A stretch of 64,000 nucleotides of DNA from Phyllobacterium sp. OV277. GTDB taxonomy: Bacteria > Pseudomonadota > Alphaproteobacteria > Rhizobiales > Rhizobiaceae. Positions 36,348 through 46,355 of this stretch are shown piece after piece (within the stretch, counting starts at the first letter, position 1; every line of letters begins with the position of its first letter). The notes under the pieces are model-generated. The model ran no database searches, was not told the origin of the DNA, and saw only the letters and a program-made list of their open reading frames with translations. The DNA lies in the NCBI RefSeq assembly GCF_900104355.1, contig NZ_FNIY01000001.1, positions 434,001-498,000 of the forward strand, given 5' to 3'. A program made the translations under genes and the position numbers.

Positions 36348-37340
36348 TCAACGGCGTGTCCGGCCATCATACTCAGGGACATTGCCGCCGCCCCCGAAAA
36401 TCACCCGCTGCGGGTTCTTCTCAAGGTCGCTGATCGCCCGTTCAATACGCTGTACCGACTGACGGCTCTCGGTGACGAGTGCCTGCACATCACGCAAACC
36501 CTGACCGGAGAAGCGGTTGAGATTGTCGGTGATAGGCCCGAGCTTCGTGTTCAGATTGTCGGCAACGGCGCGATAGGATTCCAGCGTCTGACGTGCTTCG
36601 GCAACAACGCTGCCCTTATCGTCGGAGACAAGCCTGTCCACCTTTGCCAGCACACCATCCACGCGAACCGATGCCGCATTAAGACGCGTCATCATTTCGC
36701 GGGCTTCGCGCACCACAGACTGCACATCTTCGGCGCTCTGGCTGAACTTGTCGATCACATCGGAGTTCTTGGCCAGCGCATCGGTGAACTTCTTGGTATT
36801 GTTGACCGTATCAACCAGCGGCCCCTTCACCTCAGTAATGAAGCTCTCAATCGAACTCATGGCCGTATTGACGCGCTCCAGAATATCCTGCGCCTTCTGC
36901 AAAAGGTTGTTCACCACGGACGGATCGGCGTCAATACGCGCAACAGCGCCATCCTTATCCGCTTCTTCAAGCAGATTGGGCTCATAGGCCTTGCCGCCCT
37001 TCAGTTCCACAAAGGCCTGACCGGTCAGACCGGTAAAGCCGAGAGTTGCCTGGGTCGAACGGGTGATCGGCGTGGTGCTGTCAATTTCGGATATCGCAAT
37101 AACCGCATCAGGATTGGTCTTGTCGATATTCAACCGGCGGATGGTGCCGACCTTGATACCGTTGAACAGAATCTGGCTGCCTTGGGAGAGACCGGTCACG
37201 GAACCCGCAATGCGGATTTCCAGCGTCGTCATCTCTTGCCGGTCGCCATAACGGGCAATCCAGTACACGAAAATGAACGCAGCAAAGCACACCGCAAGCG
37301 TAAATATCCCGACCAGAACGTAGTTGGCTTTGGTCTCCAT
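36348..37340 (-). CDS. MlaD-family (MCE domain) substrate-binding protein
   Basis: A 330-residue protein anchored by one N-terminal helix (YVLVGIFTLAVCFAAFIFVYW). The MCE domain at about 40-118 includes GLSQGSQILFNGIKVGTI and GLTGQAFVELKGG. The remaining 210 residues are mainly helical, with heptad-like stretches, as in PqiB/YebT relatives that build a periplasmic conduit. It should carry phospholipids between membranes together with the ATPase and a permease. It lies 12 bases after the ATPase gene. Confidence 0.92.
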   Translation of the reverse strand: METKANYVLVGIFTLAVCFAAFIFVYWIARYGDRQEMTTLEIRIAGSVTGLSQGSQILFNGIKVGTIRRLNIDKTNPDAVIAISEIDSTTPITRSTQATLGFTGLTGQAFVELKGGKAYEPNLLEEADKDGAVARIDADPSVVNNLLQKAQDILERVNTAMSSIESFITEVKGPLVDTVNNTKKFTDALAKNSDVIDKFSQSAEDVQSVVREAREMMTRLNAASVRVDGVLAKVDRLVSDDKGSVVAEARQTLESYRAVADNLNTKLGPITDNLNRFSGQGLRDVQALVTESRQSVQRIERAISDLEKNPQRVIFGGGGNVPEYDGRTRR

Positions 37341-37352
37341 CGATTATTCCAC

Positions 37353-38216
37353 CTAACCCTGTCCCTTCAGCGCCAGTCCGGCAATTTGTTCATGATCGGG
37401 CTTTCGCCGGTTGCTGCCATTAGGCACAATCTGGCGTGCACGCTTGCCATGAAAATATTCCTGAACCCACGGGTCCTCAAACGCCAGCATGTCGTCAATG
37501 GTTCCTTCCACAAGAACCCTTTTCTGACCTAATACCGCGATTCGGTCGCAAACGGCGAACAGGCTGTCGAGATCATGGGTGACCATATACACGGTCAAAC
37601 CCATCGTATCGCGCAAATTTGCAATGAGTTCATCGAAATCCGCAGCGCCAATAGGATCAAGGCCTGATGTCGGCTCGTCAAGGAAAACAATCTCCGGATC
37701 AAGCGACAGGGCGCGTGCCAAAGCCGCGCGTTTGATCATGCCACCGGAGAGTTCCGAGGGAAATTTCTCTGCCGTATCCGGCTTCAGCCCGACAAGATCG
37801 ATCTTGAGACGCGCCAGTTCGTCCATAAGACTATGCGGAATATCGAGATATTCGCGCATCGGCACCTGAATATTTTCCAGAACGGTCAGGGACGAAAACA
37901 GCGCACCATGCTGAAACAGCACACCCATACGCATATCGACGCTCAACTTTTCCTGATCGCTCGCATGGTCGATATCGTGGCCAAAAATGCTGATCTTGCC
38001 GTGCTGTTTCTGATTGAGACCAAGAATGGTCCGCATAAGAACTGACTTGCCCGTACCGGATGCTCCGACAAATCCCAGAATCTCGCCGCGATAGACATCA
38101 AGATCGAGGTGTTCAAGCACGGAGGAGCGGCCGAAAGACACGCTCACATCCTTGACGGAAAGGAGCACATCGCCGGTTTTCTGATCGCTGTTCTGGCCGT
38201 TTTCTGTCGAATTCAT
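37353..38216 (-). CDS. MlaF-family ABC transporter ATP-binding protein
   Basis: A 287-residue cytosolic ATPase. Walker A GASGTGKS, signature LSGGMIKRAALARAL, Walker B EIVFLDEPTSGLDP and H-loop MVTHDLDSL are complete. The close MCE and auxiliary-lipoprotein genes downstream identify it as the energiser of an Mla-type lipid transporter. The expected permease gene (MlaE), which usually precedes it, is missing. Instead a 56-codon frame overlaps its start (ATGA), and then comes a divergent epimerase gene. Confidence 0.92.
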   Translation of the reverse strand: MNSTENGQNSDQKTGDVLLSVKDVSVSFGRSSVLEHLDLDVYRGEILGFVGASGTGKSVLMRTILGLNQKQHGKISIFGHDIDHASDQEKLSVDMRMGVLFQHGALFSSLTVLENIQVPMREYLDIPHSLMDELARLKIDLVGLKPDTAEKFPSELSGGMIKRAALARALSLDPEIVFLDEPTSGLDPIGAADFDELIANLRDTMGLTVYMVTHDLDSLFAVCDRIAVLGQKRVLVEGTIDDMLAFEDPWVQEYFHGKRARQIVPNGSNRRKPDHEQIAGLALKGQG

Positions 38217-38383
38217 TCGCCTCTGGCGTCCCTGAACTTCATTCGTCTGCGATCATCACCCGCGTTGAGATCGACAAGACGCACCATAACCACAGAAGCA
38301 CTTGAATTGTTTGCTCTATCGGTCAACATCCCCAACACATATCGAGTCTCTGACTTGATGTCACTGTAGCAATTAAGGCGCAT
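38213..38383 (-). CDS. Possible small ORF coupled to the MlaF-type ATPase
   Basis: A 56-codon frame starts at 38383 and ends with a TGA overlapping the ATPase ATG (ATGA). It encodes MRLNCYSDIKSETRYVLG at the N-terminus and ends RRRMKFRDARGE. It shows no membrane segment and no similarity I know, so it is not the tail of an MlaE permease. The ribosome site is unclear. The stop/start overlap is the argument for it; it could also be chance, since it lies on the opposite strand of the epimerase promoter. Confidence 0.25.
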   Translation of the reverse strand: MRLNCYSDIKSETRYVLGMLTDRANNSSASVVMVRLVDLNAGDDRRRMKFRDARGE

Positions 38384-38386
38384 ATC

Positions 38387-39367
38387 ATGACTATTTTAGA
38401 GATAACCGTCGAACGTTGGCCCATTGCTGGAACGTTCACGATCTCACGGGGTTCCAAGACCGAAGCAGCCGTTGTGCTTTGCACATTGCGCGATGGCATC
38501 CATACGGGACGTGGCGAATGCGTTCCCTATGCGCGCTATGGCGAAAGCCTCGAAACCGTCTGCGCTGAAATCGAAAAGCTGCGTGACGCTCTCGCCGCAG
38601 GCGCAACGCGGGAGGATTTGCCTGGTTTGATCGGCGAAGGCGCTGCCCGCAACGCAGTTGACTGTGCCTTGTGGGATCTGGAGGCCAAACGCAGCGGCAA
38701 GCGGGTCGCTGACCTTTTGAACCTTCCACCCCTCAAAACACTTACAACAGCTGTCACCGTTTCCTTCGGCGATGCCGCAACCATGGCTGCATCCGCCCGC
38801 GCCATGGCTGACCGCCCTGTGATCAAAGTCAAGGTTGGCGGCGAGGACGATGAAGAGCGTATTTTCGCAGTTGCCGAAGCTGCACCCAAGAGCCGCATTA
38901 TTCTCGACGCCAATGAAGGCTGGACCGACGCGAATATTGTCAGGCACATGCTGGCGGCGGCAAAAGCCGGAATTGTGCTGATCGAACAGCCTCTACCAGC
39001 GGGAAAGGACGCCATCCTTTCCACCATCCCCCACCCTGTGCCCATTTGCGCCGACGAAAGCGCCCATGGCACGGATGATCTGCATAATCTGCTTGGCCGC
39101 TATGACAGCATCAACATCAAGCTCGACAAGACAGGCGGCCTGACCGAGGCGCTGCGCATGCAAAAGCGCGCGCGAGACCTTGGTTTCGGCATCATGGTCG
39201 GCTGCATGGTCGGCACATCGCTCGCCATGGCACCGGCTGTTCTTGTGGCACAGGATGCGGACTTTGTTGACCTCGACGGTCCGCTGATTCTGAAAGAAGA
39301 CCGCAGTCCCGGCCTTGTCTTTGAAGGCAGCCTGGTATCACCGCCAGAGCCGCAACTCTGGGGCTAA
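38387..39367 (+). CDS. Dipeptide epimerase (L-Ala-D/L-Glu epimerase type)
   Basis: A 326-residue enolase-superfamily enzyme. The catalytic pair is visible as VIKVKVGG (KxK) and SINIKLDKTGG (second lysine). The metal ligands are Asp in IILDANEGW, Glu in VLIEQPLP and Asp in ICADES. DLDGPL near the end is the usual substrate-carboxylate or ammonium contact of dipeptide epimerases. It probably recycles the murein dipeptide L-Ala-D-Glu to L-Ala-L-Glu. AAGG lies eight bases before the ATG. Its stop overlaps the convergent MFS gene by four bases. Confidence 0.9.
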   Translation: MTILEITVERWPIAGTFTISRGSKTEAAVVLCTLRDGIHTGRGECVPYARYGESLETVCAEIEKLRDALAAGATREDLPGLIGEGAARNAVDCALWDLEAKRSGKRVADLLNLPPLKTLTTAVTVSFGDAATMAASARAMADRPVIKVKVGGEDDEERIFAVAEAAPKSRIILDANEGWTDANIVRHMLAAAKAGIVLIEQPLPAGKDAILSTIPHPVPICADESAHGTDDLHNLLGRYDSINIKLDKTGGLTEALRMQKRARDLGFGIMVGCMVGTSLAMAPAVLVAQDADFVDLDGPLILKEDRSPGLVFEGSLVSPPEPQLWG

Positions 39368-40575
39368 ACCACCTTGTGCTCGCGCTGTTCCAGCTTCAGG
39401 GAAACATTGGCGAGCACAAGCCCGACAGCCGCAAGCACCACCATGGCATAGAACCCATAGATGCCGGTCGCGCTGTAAAGCGGCCCGGAAACCATGGTGA
39501 CAATGGCCAGCGACGTGCCGATGAAGAATGTCGAGATGCCCTGAGCCGTACCGCCCTTCTCCTCGGGAATAGTCATGGCGATCATCTTCTGCATGCCGAG
39601 GAATGACAGGGCAAACGAGAAGGAATGCAGGCTCTGCACCACGAAAAAGCCGATGACGCCAAGCCCAGCCGGTACGATCAGCGGGAACACCGTCCAACGG
39701 AATATTGCGACCGCTGAGCCGATCATCAGCACCCTCGCCGGATGCAAACGCCCGAAAACCCGGCGAAAGCAGGTGAACATGATCACTTCGGCCACGACGG
39801 CGATGGACCAGAGCGCGCCGATCACCGTCTCTTCGATGCCGATGGATTTCCAGTAGATGGCCGAAAAGCTGTAGCCGTAGGCATGGCTTGCCTGCGTGAT
39901 CCCCGTGGCAATCAGGAAGGTCACGAAAGCAGGGCGGCGCAGTGCCCTGCCCGCATTAGCCATATCAATATCCGACAGTGGCGACAGGCGGCGCGGCTTA
40001 CCAATGCGCGGTACAACAAAACTCATGCCGCAGGCCGCAACCAGCGCGCCGAGCAGAACCGTCGGGATGATCCATTCACCCGTGTGCTGGATCAGGACAC
40101 CGCCGGCAAAAGACGCCAGCAGAAAGGCAATCGATCCCCAGACGCGCATCTTGGCAAAATCAGCGCCATAGCGGCGCACGCCTGAGAGCGCAATCGTATC
40201 AGCCAGCGGCACCTGTGCCGTCCATGGCGCAGCCAGCAGCAGCGACACCATGAGAATGCCGAAGAAGTTGAATGGCAGAAAGTAAAACGCCGCCACGATC
40301 ACAGCAAGAATGGTGGCAATCGTCAGAATATGCGCCCGGTCATTCGACTGATCGGCGAGAATGGAAACCAGCGGCGCCGCGATAACCCGGACAAACAACG
40401 GCATGGACAGAACGATTGATATTTCCGTCGGCGACAGCGAGCGAAACTCCAGCCACAGCGGAAAATATGGCAGATGCAGACCGCTTGAGATGAATATGGC
40501 GAAATAAGCCAGTGCAAGCCGCAACTCGAAACGAGACGGATTGTCCTGAAAAGTGTCCGCTGTAGCGGCTGTCAT
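39364..40575 (-). CDS. MFS transporter (PPP/HcaT-like subgroup)
   Basis: A 403-residue, 12-helix inner-membrane carrier. YFAIFISSGLHLPYFPLWLE with LSPTEISIVLSMPLFVRV is characteristic of the MFS_1-like/HcaT (phenylpropionate permease) group. MRVWGSIAFLLASFAGG after helix 4 is another family mark. The substrate is unknown; the convergent dipeptide epimerase need not be related. The ATG lacks a purine-rich ribosome site (CCCTCC precedes it), which is unusual here. Confidence 0.88.
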   Translation of the reverse strand: MTAATADTFQDNPSRFELRLALAYFAIFISSGLHLPYFPLWLEFRSLSPTEISIVLSMPLFVRVIAAPLVSILADQSNDRAHILTIATILAVIVAAFYFLPFNFFGILMVSLLLAAPWTAQVPLADTIALSGVRRYGADFAKMRVWGSIAFLLASFAGGVLIQHTGEWIIPTVLLGALVAACGMSFVVPRIGKPRRLSPLSDIDMANAGRALRRPAFVTFLIATGITQASHAYGYSFSAIYWKSIGIEETVIGALWSIAVVAEVIMFTCFRRVFGRLHPARVLMIGSAVAIFRWTVFPLIVPAGLGVIGFFVVQSLHSFSFALSFLGMQKMIAMTIPEEKGGTAQGISTFFIGTSLAIVTMVSGPLYSATGIYGFYAMVVLAAVGLVLANVSLKLEQREHKVV

Positions 40576-40713
40576 GGAGGGACTTTCGGAAGATCGAGGA
40601 ACGGCGCACTAATATATCAACTAGCCGTCTCCCGAAATATCATGATTTGCCCCAACTGCCTAGAAACATGAGAGGTATTCAGCGCAATTATCGTGAAAGC
40701 AGGAAATGTTCGA

Positions 40714-41772
40714 TCAGCGCGCAGATACCGCTCGCGTTGCCTTCGCCTGGTGGCTGATCTGTTGCTTGGCGCCGACAATCGCCGTGAGGATTTCCTCAAA
40801 AATGTCGGCGCATGCTTCCCAGCTGAAACCTTCCAGCGTGGTATCAGGATCGATGCGGCCCATGGAAAGCGCGCCGAGCGCTGCCTGCTGTAGATCGGTT
40901 GACAGAACGCCGGCACCTGTTGCGCCGATCACGTCCTTTGGTCCGGCAACCGGATAGGCGGCAACCGGAAGCCCGCAGGCTATCGCCTCAAGCAGCACCA
41001 GACCGAACGTATCGGTGCGGCTCGGAAAGACAAAGACGTCGGACCCCGCATAGTGGCGGGCAAGTTCCTCGCCTTCTTTCTTGCCGACAAAGACAGCGGC
41101 GGGAAACTTTTGTTTCAGCGCTTCCATATCGGGACCATCTCCAACAATGAGCTTGGTTCCCGGCAGATCAAGCGAAAGGAACGCTTCAAGGTTCTTTTCC
41201 GGTGCAACGCGGCCCACGCAGAGAAAGATCGGATGCGCGAGGCCCAGATCAACATCCGCTTGCGGGCGGAACAGGTCGCGATCAACGCCGCGCGTCCACA
41301 CCCGCAAAGTATCGAAACCGCGCTCGGTCAGTTCATCATAGATCGATTGCGTCGGAACGAGACAGGTTTCGGCGGCATTGTGAAAGCGGCGCAGAAAACC
41401 ATAGGTCCAGCCAAGCGGAACAGGCAGGCGCTCACGTAAGTACTCGGGAAAGCGCGTGTGAAAGCTGGTGGTGAAGCGCCATTTGTTCTTCAGGCAGGCG
41501 CGCCGCGCCATGATACCGAGCGGGCCTTCGGTGGCGATATGCACGAAGGCGGGCTGCAATGCCTCAATCCGAGCCTTGACCGCAGCTGGATGGGTCAGTG
41601 CCAACCGGATTTCCGGATAGGTCGGGCATGGTGCAGAGCGGTAATCTGCGGGCGAGATAATAGTCACCTCGACGCCGCGCGCCTCCATCTGTTCACGCAA
41701 TTTGGTCAGGGTGCGCACCACGCCATTGACCTGCGGATGCCAGGCGTCCGAAACGATAACGAGCCTTTTCAT
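40714..41772 (-). CDS. GT4-family glycosyltransferase
   Basis: A 352-residue GT-B fold enzyme. RLVIVSDAWHPQVNGVVRTL is the N-terminal motif of the group that includes diacylglycerol and phosphatidylinositol glycosyltransferases. SFHTRFPEYLRERLP, FLCVGRVAPEKNLEAFL and FVFPSRTDTFGLVLLEAIACG (EX7E) identify donor and acceptor sites. It probably adds a sugar to a membrane lipid in the cytosolic leaflet. I use the ATG at 41772. It follows the metallophosphoesterase gene by 27 bases, a pairing seen widely in Rhizobiales. Confidence 0.85.
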   Translation of the reverse strand: MKRLVIVSDAWHPQVNGVVRTLTKLREQMEARGVEVTIISPADYRSAPCPTYPEIRLALTHPAAVKARIEALQPAFVHIATEGPLGIMARRACLKNKWRFTTSFHTRFPEYLRERLPVPLGWTYGFLRRFHNAAETCLVPTQSIYDELTERGFDTLRVWTRGVDRDLFRPQADVDLGLAHPIFLCVGRVAPEKNLEAFLSLDLPGTKLIVGDGPDMEALKQKFPAAVFVGKKEGEELARHYAGSDVFVFPSRTDTFGLVLLEAIACGLPVAAYPVAGPKDVIGATGAGVLSTDLQQAALGALSMGRIDPDTTLEGFSWEACADIFEEILTAIVGAKQQISHQAKATRAVSAR

Positions 41773-41799
41773 TGGATCAATCCCTGTGCGGAAATCCAC

Positions 41800-42621
41800 T
41801 TAGGCTGCATTCGCCGCCTTCGGGCGCTTGTCTTCAAGTTTGACCACTGGTGCAAAGCCCGCATTCTCGCCAATCAGGTGCGTCCAGGAGATAAGCTCCA
41901 TCTTGCCGTCATTATGTTCAACAATGGCCGTGCAGCTTTCAACCCAGTCGCCCGTGTTGATATATTCAATGCCGTCGATCTGCTCGATCGTTGCATGGTG
42001 GATATGGCCGCAGATAACCCCGTCCGCACCAATGCGCCGGGCTTCCTCGGAAACGACAGTCTGGAACGAGCCGATGAAGTTGACGGCCTTCTTCACCCGG
42101 AACTTTGCCCAGGCGGAGAATGACCAATAGCGCAGGCCAAGCATGCGCCGGACCTTGTTCATGACAGTGTTGATCGCCAGTGCCGCATCATAGGCCCAGT
42201 CGCCGAGATAGGCGATATGGCGCGCATTGCGCACAACAACGTCGAACTGATCGCCATGGATCACCAGAAATTTGCGGCCATCGGCCGTTTCGTGCATCGT
42301 GCGGTCCATAACCTCGATGCCGCCGAAATGCGTACCCTGAAAGTCGCGCAGAAACTCGTCGTGGTTACCGGCAATGTAAAGGATACGTGCGCCCTTGCGG
42401 CTCTTGCGCAAAAGCTTCTGCACGATATCATTGTGCTCTTGCGGCCAGTGCCAGCTGCGGCGCAGACGCCATCCGTCAACAATATCACCGACGAGATAGA
42501 TGGTGTCGGCATCGTGGTACTTCAGAAAGTCCAACAGGAAGTTCGCCTTGGCGCCTTTGGAACCAAGATGCACATCGGACAAAAAGAGCGTGCGAAACTT
42601 ACGTGTCTCTGGCTCATCCAT
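41800..42621 (-). CDS. LpxH-like metallophosphoesterase
   Basis: A 273-residue calcineurin-fold hydrolase with a complete dimetal site: FLSDVHLGSKG, YLVGDIVDGWRLR, YIAGNHDEFLR, VIHGDQFD and VICGHIHHATIEQ. It resembles UDP-2,3-diacylglucosamine diphosphatase (lipid A pathway), though such paralogues also occur beside lipid glycosyltransferases. The downstream GT4 gene suggests a shared glycolipid or membrane-lipid role. It is divergent from maeB. Confidence 0.85.
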   Translation of the reverse strand: MDEPETRKFRTLFLSDVHLGSKGAKANFLLDFLKYHDADTIYLVGDIVDGWRLRRSWHWPQEHNDIVQKLLRKSRKGARILYIAGNHDEFLRDFQGTHFGGIEVMDRTMHETADGRKFLVIHGDQFDVVVRNARHIAYLGDWAYDAALAINTVMNKVRRMLGLRYWSFSAWAKFRVKKAVNFIGSFQTVVSEEARRIGADGVICGHIHHATIEQIDGIEYINTGDWVESCTAIVEHNDGKMELISWTHLIGENAGFAPVVKLEDKRPKAANAA

Positions 42622-42849
42622 GAGGCTGATCTCCGTTCAGCACCGGTACACGAGGGTACCTTTGGTCTGACAGAAACCTGATTCATGTCACAGTCTTATG
42701 ACGCCGGTAAAAAGTATATGATTTCTAAAGATAAACACTTGTAACAAAATGCACTTCATTTATGGCTCTTCATGTCATTTATGCATGCTAAAAAGATTGA
42801 ATCGCAAATCCCAAGATGCGACAAGCCAATTTTCCGGAGGATATGATCT

Positions 42850-45147
42850 ATGGCCAAGGACACCACGCCCGACCTATCTGACCTTGACGAAAGCGCCCTG
42901 TTTTACCATCGCTTTCCCCAGCCGGGTAAGTTGGAAATCCAGGCGACCAAGCCGCTTGGAAATCAGCGCGACCTTGCCCTTGCCTATTCCCCCGGTGTCG
43001 CTGCACCTTGCCTTGCCATTCATGCCGACCCGGCGACGGCAGCCGACTATACCAGCCGCGCCAACCTCGTAGCGGTTATATCCAACGGCACTGCGGTTCT
43101 TGGCCTCGGTAATATTGGCCCGCTCGCGTCCAAACCCGTCATGGAAGGCAAGGCTGTTCTGTTCAAGAAGTTCGCCGATATCGACGTGTTCGATATCGAA
43201 ATCGATGCGCAGGAAATCAACAAGATCGTTGACGTCGTTGCCGCGCTCGAACCCACCTTCGGCGGCATCAACCTCGAAGACATCAAGGCGCCGGAATGCT
43301 TTGATGTGGAGGAAATCCTCCGTGCCAAGATGAATATCCCCGTCTTCCATGATGACCAGCACGGCACAGCCATCATCGTCGCTGCGGCCATTCTCAACGG
43401 CATGGAACTGGCAGGCAAAGACCTGTCCAAGGTCAAAATCGTCGCATCAGGCGCGGGTGCCGCAGCGCTTGCCTGCCTCAATCTTCTCGTCAAGCTCGGT
43501 GCTGACCGCAAGAACATCTGGGTCTGCGATCTTGACGGCGTGGTCTATGATGGCCGCAACACATTAATGGACCGCTGGAAGTCCGTCTACGCCCAGAAGA
43601 CCGATGCACGCGTGCTGGCCGATGTCATTGGCGGTGCCGACGTGTTCCTCGGCCTATCAGCTGCCGGAGTTCTAAAGCCCGAACTGCTTAAGCAGATGGC
43701 GGCGAACCCGCTGATCATGGCGCTTGCCAATCCCAATCCTGAGATTATGCCCGATGAGGCGCGCGCCGCCCGCCCTGACGCGATGATCTGCACCGGACGG
43801 TCTGATTTCCCCAATCAGGTCAACAACGTTCTATGCTTCCCCTATATTTTCCGCGGCGCGCTCGATTGCGGTGCGCGGGCGATCAACGAAGAAATGAAGA
43901 TGGCGGCGGTCAAGGCTATCGCCTCGCTGGCCCGCGAAGAACCATCTGATGTCGCCGCGCGCGCCTACTCAGGCGAAACCCCAACCTTCGGCCCCAACTA
44001 CCTCATCCCTTCGCCCTTTGATCCGCGCCTGATCCTGCGTATCGCTCCGGCTGTGGCCAAAGCCGCCATGGAAACCGGCGTCGCTGATCGTCCGATCGAG
44101 GATTTCGACGCCTATCTCGACAAGCTGAACCGCTTTGTCTTCCGCTCCGGCCTCATCATGAAGCCGATCTTCACCGCAGCACGTACCGCCGAGAAGAAGC
44201 GGGTTATCTATGCGGATGGTGAAGATGAGCGCGTTCTGCGCGCCGCTCAGGTGGTGCTTGAAGAAGGCACGGCAATCCCGACATTGATCGGCCGCCCGCA
44301 GGTCATCGAAACGCGCCTGAAGCGCTATGGTCTCAAAATCAAGCTCGGCACCGATTTCGACATCATCAATCCTGAGGACGATCCGCGCTATCGCGATTAT
44401 GTGGATTTGCTGGTTAACCTGACCGGTCGCCGTGGTACGACGCCGGAAGTTGCCCGCACCATGGTCCGCGCCAGCGGTACGGTGATTGCGGCACTCGCCC
44501 TTGTTCGCGGCGAGGCTGATGCGATGATCTGCGGCCTCGAAGGTCGTTTCGAACGTCATTTGCGCAATGTTGACCAGATCATCGGCAAGCTGGAGGGTAT
44601 CCGCAATTTCTCGGCCCTCAGCCTGCTGATCTCCCAGCGCGGCATTCTGTTCCTGACAGACACCTATGTCAGCATCGATCCAACAGCCGAAGAGATAGCG
44701 GAAAAGACGGTGCTTGCCGCCAATGAAATACGCCGTTTCGGCATCGAGCCCAAGGCCGCCCTGCTCTCGCACTCCAATTTTGGCTCGCGCGATTCCGACA
44801 GTGCCGCCAAGATGCGCGCCGCCTCGGAAATCCTGCGGGCAAAGGCGCCGGATCTGGAACAGGACGGCGAAATGCATGGCGACTCCGCTTTGTCGGAAAT
44901 GCTGCGCGAGCGTGTTCTGCCGCATTCCCGCCTGAGCGGTGAAGCCAATCTTTTGGTTTTCCCCAATCTCGATGCGGCCAACATTACGCTCAACGTGGTG
45001 AAGTCAGTCACGGACGCGCTGCATGTTGGGCCAATTCTGCTTGGTGCGGCCAAACCGGCGCATATCCTGACGCCATCTGTGACATCGCGCGGTATCGTCA
45101 ACATGACGGCTCTGGCGGTAGTTGAGGCTTCGCAGCGCGTCGAATAG
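42850..45147 (+). CDS. maeB: NADP-dependent malic enzyme with phosphotransacetylase-like domain
   Basis: A 765-residue fusion enzyme. Residues about 1-430 are the malic enzyme, converting malate to pyruvate, CO2 and [46 protein letters not shown] and [16 protein letters not shown] (NADP site). Residues 430-765 are a phosphotransacetylase-like regulatory domain ([19 protein letters not shown]), found in the TME/MaeB class and thought to bind acetyl-CoA as an effector. GGAGGATATGATCT precedes the ATG. The upstream gap of 228 bases is AT-rich promoter DNA. Confidence 0.96.
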   Translation: MAKDTTPDLSDLDESALFYHRFPQPGKLEIQATKPLGNQRDLALAYSPGVAAPCLAIHADPATAADYTSRANLVAVISNGTAVLGLGNIGPLASKPVMEGKAVLFKKFADIDVFDIEIDAQEINKIVDVVAALEPTFGGINLEDIKAPECFDVEEILRAKMNIPVFHDDQHGTAIIVAAAILNGMELAGKDLSKVKIVASGAGAAALACLNLLVKLGADRKNIWVCDLDGVVYDGRNTLMDRWKSVYAQKTDARVLADVIGGADVFLGLSAAGVLKPELLKQMAANPLIMALANPNPEIMPDEARAARPDAMICTGRSDFPNQVNNVLCFPYIFRGALDCGARAINEEMKMAAVKAIASLAREEPSDVAARAYSGETPTFGPNYLIPSPFDPRLILRIAPAVAKAAMETGVADRPIEDFDAYLDKLNRFVFRSGLIMKPIFTAARTAEKKRVIYADGEDERVLRAAQVVLEEGTAIPTLIGRPQVIETRLKRYGLKIKLGTDFDIINPEDDPRYRDYVDLLVNLTGRRGTTPEVARTMVRASGTVIAALALVRGEADAMICGLEGRFERHLRNVDQIIGKLEGIRNFSALSLLISQRGILFLTDTYVSIDPTAEEIAEKTVLAANEIRRFGIEPKAALLSHSNFGSRDSDSAAKMRAASEILRAKAPDLEQDGEMHGDSALSEMLRERVLPHSRLSGEANLLVFPNLDAANITLNVVKSVTDALHVGPILLGAAKPAHILTPSVTSRGIVNMTALAVVEASQRVE

Positions 45148-45188
45148 CGCGCTGCCGTCTTATTGCTGCCGCACGTTCATGGATGGTT

Positions 45189-45219
45189 CATGCGCAATCA
45201 GCCAGTTTGGCTGCGCATG
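45189..45219 (+). terminator. Hairpin downstream of maeB
   Basis: CATGCGCA pairs perfectly with TGCGCATG, and inside it GCCA pairs with TGGC. No T-run follows, so it may be a stability or attenuation structure rather than an intrinsic terminator. It lies 24 bases before the next start codon. Confidence 0.5.
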
Positions 45220-45242
45220 ATCTTGCAGGGCTCGGGCACCAT

Positions 45243-46355
45243 ATGAAACGGTTCATACAATTTGCGGCGTTGGCCATAGGCGCACTTCTGCTGACGCCGC
45301 AGTTTGCGGCGGCTCAATCGGACGCTTGCGCCCGCATGGAACAGCGGCTGCGTGAAATCAACAATGATTTTGTCAGCGATGAATATGAACTCAACCTGCG
45401 ACGTGACCGCGTTGAAGCGGCGATGGATGCCAATAATTGCCCATCATCCGAAGACTATGACCGCGTTATCCGGCCACACGAACAGGAACCGCGGCGGCGG
45501 CCTTACGAAATCCTCGGCAATGAACAACCGGAACAGTCCGAGCCTGAGGAAAGCAACGCACCCGTTTATGGCGGACAGTACCAGACACTGTGCGTGCGCA
45601 CCTGTGACGGCTACTATTTCCCCATTTCCTATGCGACCGGCGCCGAAAACTTTGGTCGCGACGAAGCACAATGTCAGGCGCAATGCCCCGGTGCAAAACT
45701 GTTCTATCACTCAACACGCGGCGAAACTGTCGACCAGATGACCTCCCTGCAGGGGCAGGCCTATACGGATATGCCTTACGCTTTCAAATTCCGCAAAGTC
45801 GGCGCGAACGGCACCCCGCAATGCACCTGCCAGAGAACAGCGGGAAACTACACCACCTTGGGAAATCCGAAGGACATTGCCAAGCAACCGGCCAAACCGG
45901 CGCCGCAAGTGCTGACAGCGCCAACGGCTGAACCTGCACAACCCAGCGAGCCTACTCAACCGGCAGGAACCCTCGCGCCAGCCGAACCAATCAAGCCTGT
46001 CGCCCCTGTGACGGCTGAACCGCTGCCGCCTGCGGGCAATCCAGGCAATACAACCGAGCCAACCAAGCCTGCAGCGCCGGTACAGACAAAAGTTGAACCT
46101 GCGCAACCGGTCAAGCCAATTGAAACCAATGTCGAACCAGCTCCGGCACCGGTGGCAACAGAGAAAAAGCCGTCATCAATTATTCAGCTTGGAGAACCGG
46201 CGGTACCGAAAGTCGAAGCGGAACAGCCGAAACCACTGACGCCGGACAAGCCAATTGACCCCAACCGCAAAGTCAGGGTCGTCGGGCCAACGTTCCTTCC
46301 CGACCAAGAAGGAGCAATAAATCTGCGAGTTCCGGGCCAGAAGCCAGCCCAGTAA
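45243..46355 (+). CDS. Secreted DUF2865 protein with Pro-rich tail
   Basis: A 370-residue protein. [20 protein letters not shown] is a signal peptide ending AAAQ. The DUF2865 region (about 100-210) holds [31 protein letters not shown] and [10 protein letters not shown], with paired cysteines likely in disulfides. The tail is Pro/Ala/Glu-rich, made of imperfect repeats ([13 protein letters not shown] and similar), and ends [20 protein letters not shown], a conserved family terminus. Function is unknown; it is expected in the periplasm or cell surface. Its final 83 bases overlap the convergent gltX gene, yet both C-termini look authentic. Confidence 0.8.
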   Translation: MKRFIQFAALAIGALLLTPQFAAAQSDACARMEQRLREINNDFVSDEYELNLRRDRVEAAMDANNCPSSEDYDRVIRPHEQEPRRRPYEILGNEQPEQSEPEESNAPVYGGQYQTLCVRTCDGYYFPISYATGAENFGRDEAQCQAQCPGAKLFYHSTRGETVDQMTSLQGQAYTDMPYAFKFRKVGANGTPQCTCQRTAGNYTTLGNPKDIAKQPAKPAPQVLTAPTAEPAQPSEPTQPAGTLAPAEPIKPVAPVTAEPLPPAGNPGNTTEPTKPAAPVQTKVEPAQPVKPIETNVEPAPAPVATEKKPSSIIQLGEPAVPKVEAEQPKPLTPDKPIDPNRKVRVVGPTFLPDQEGAINLRVPGQKPAQ

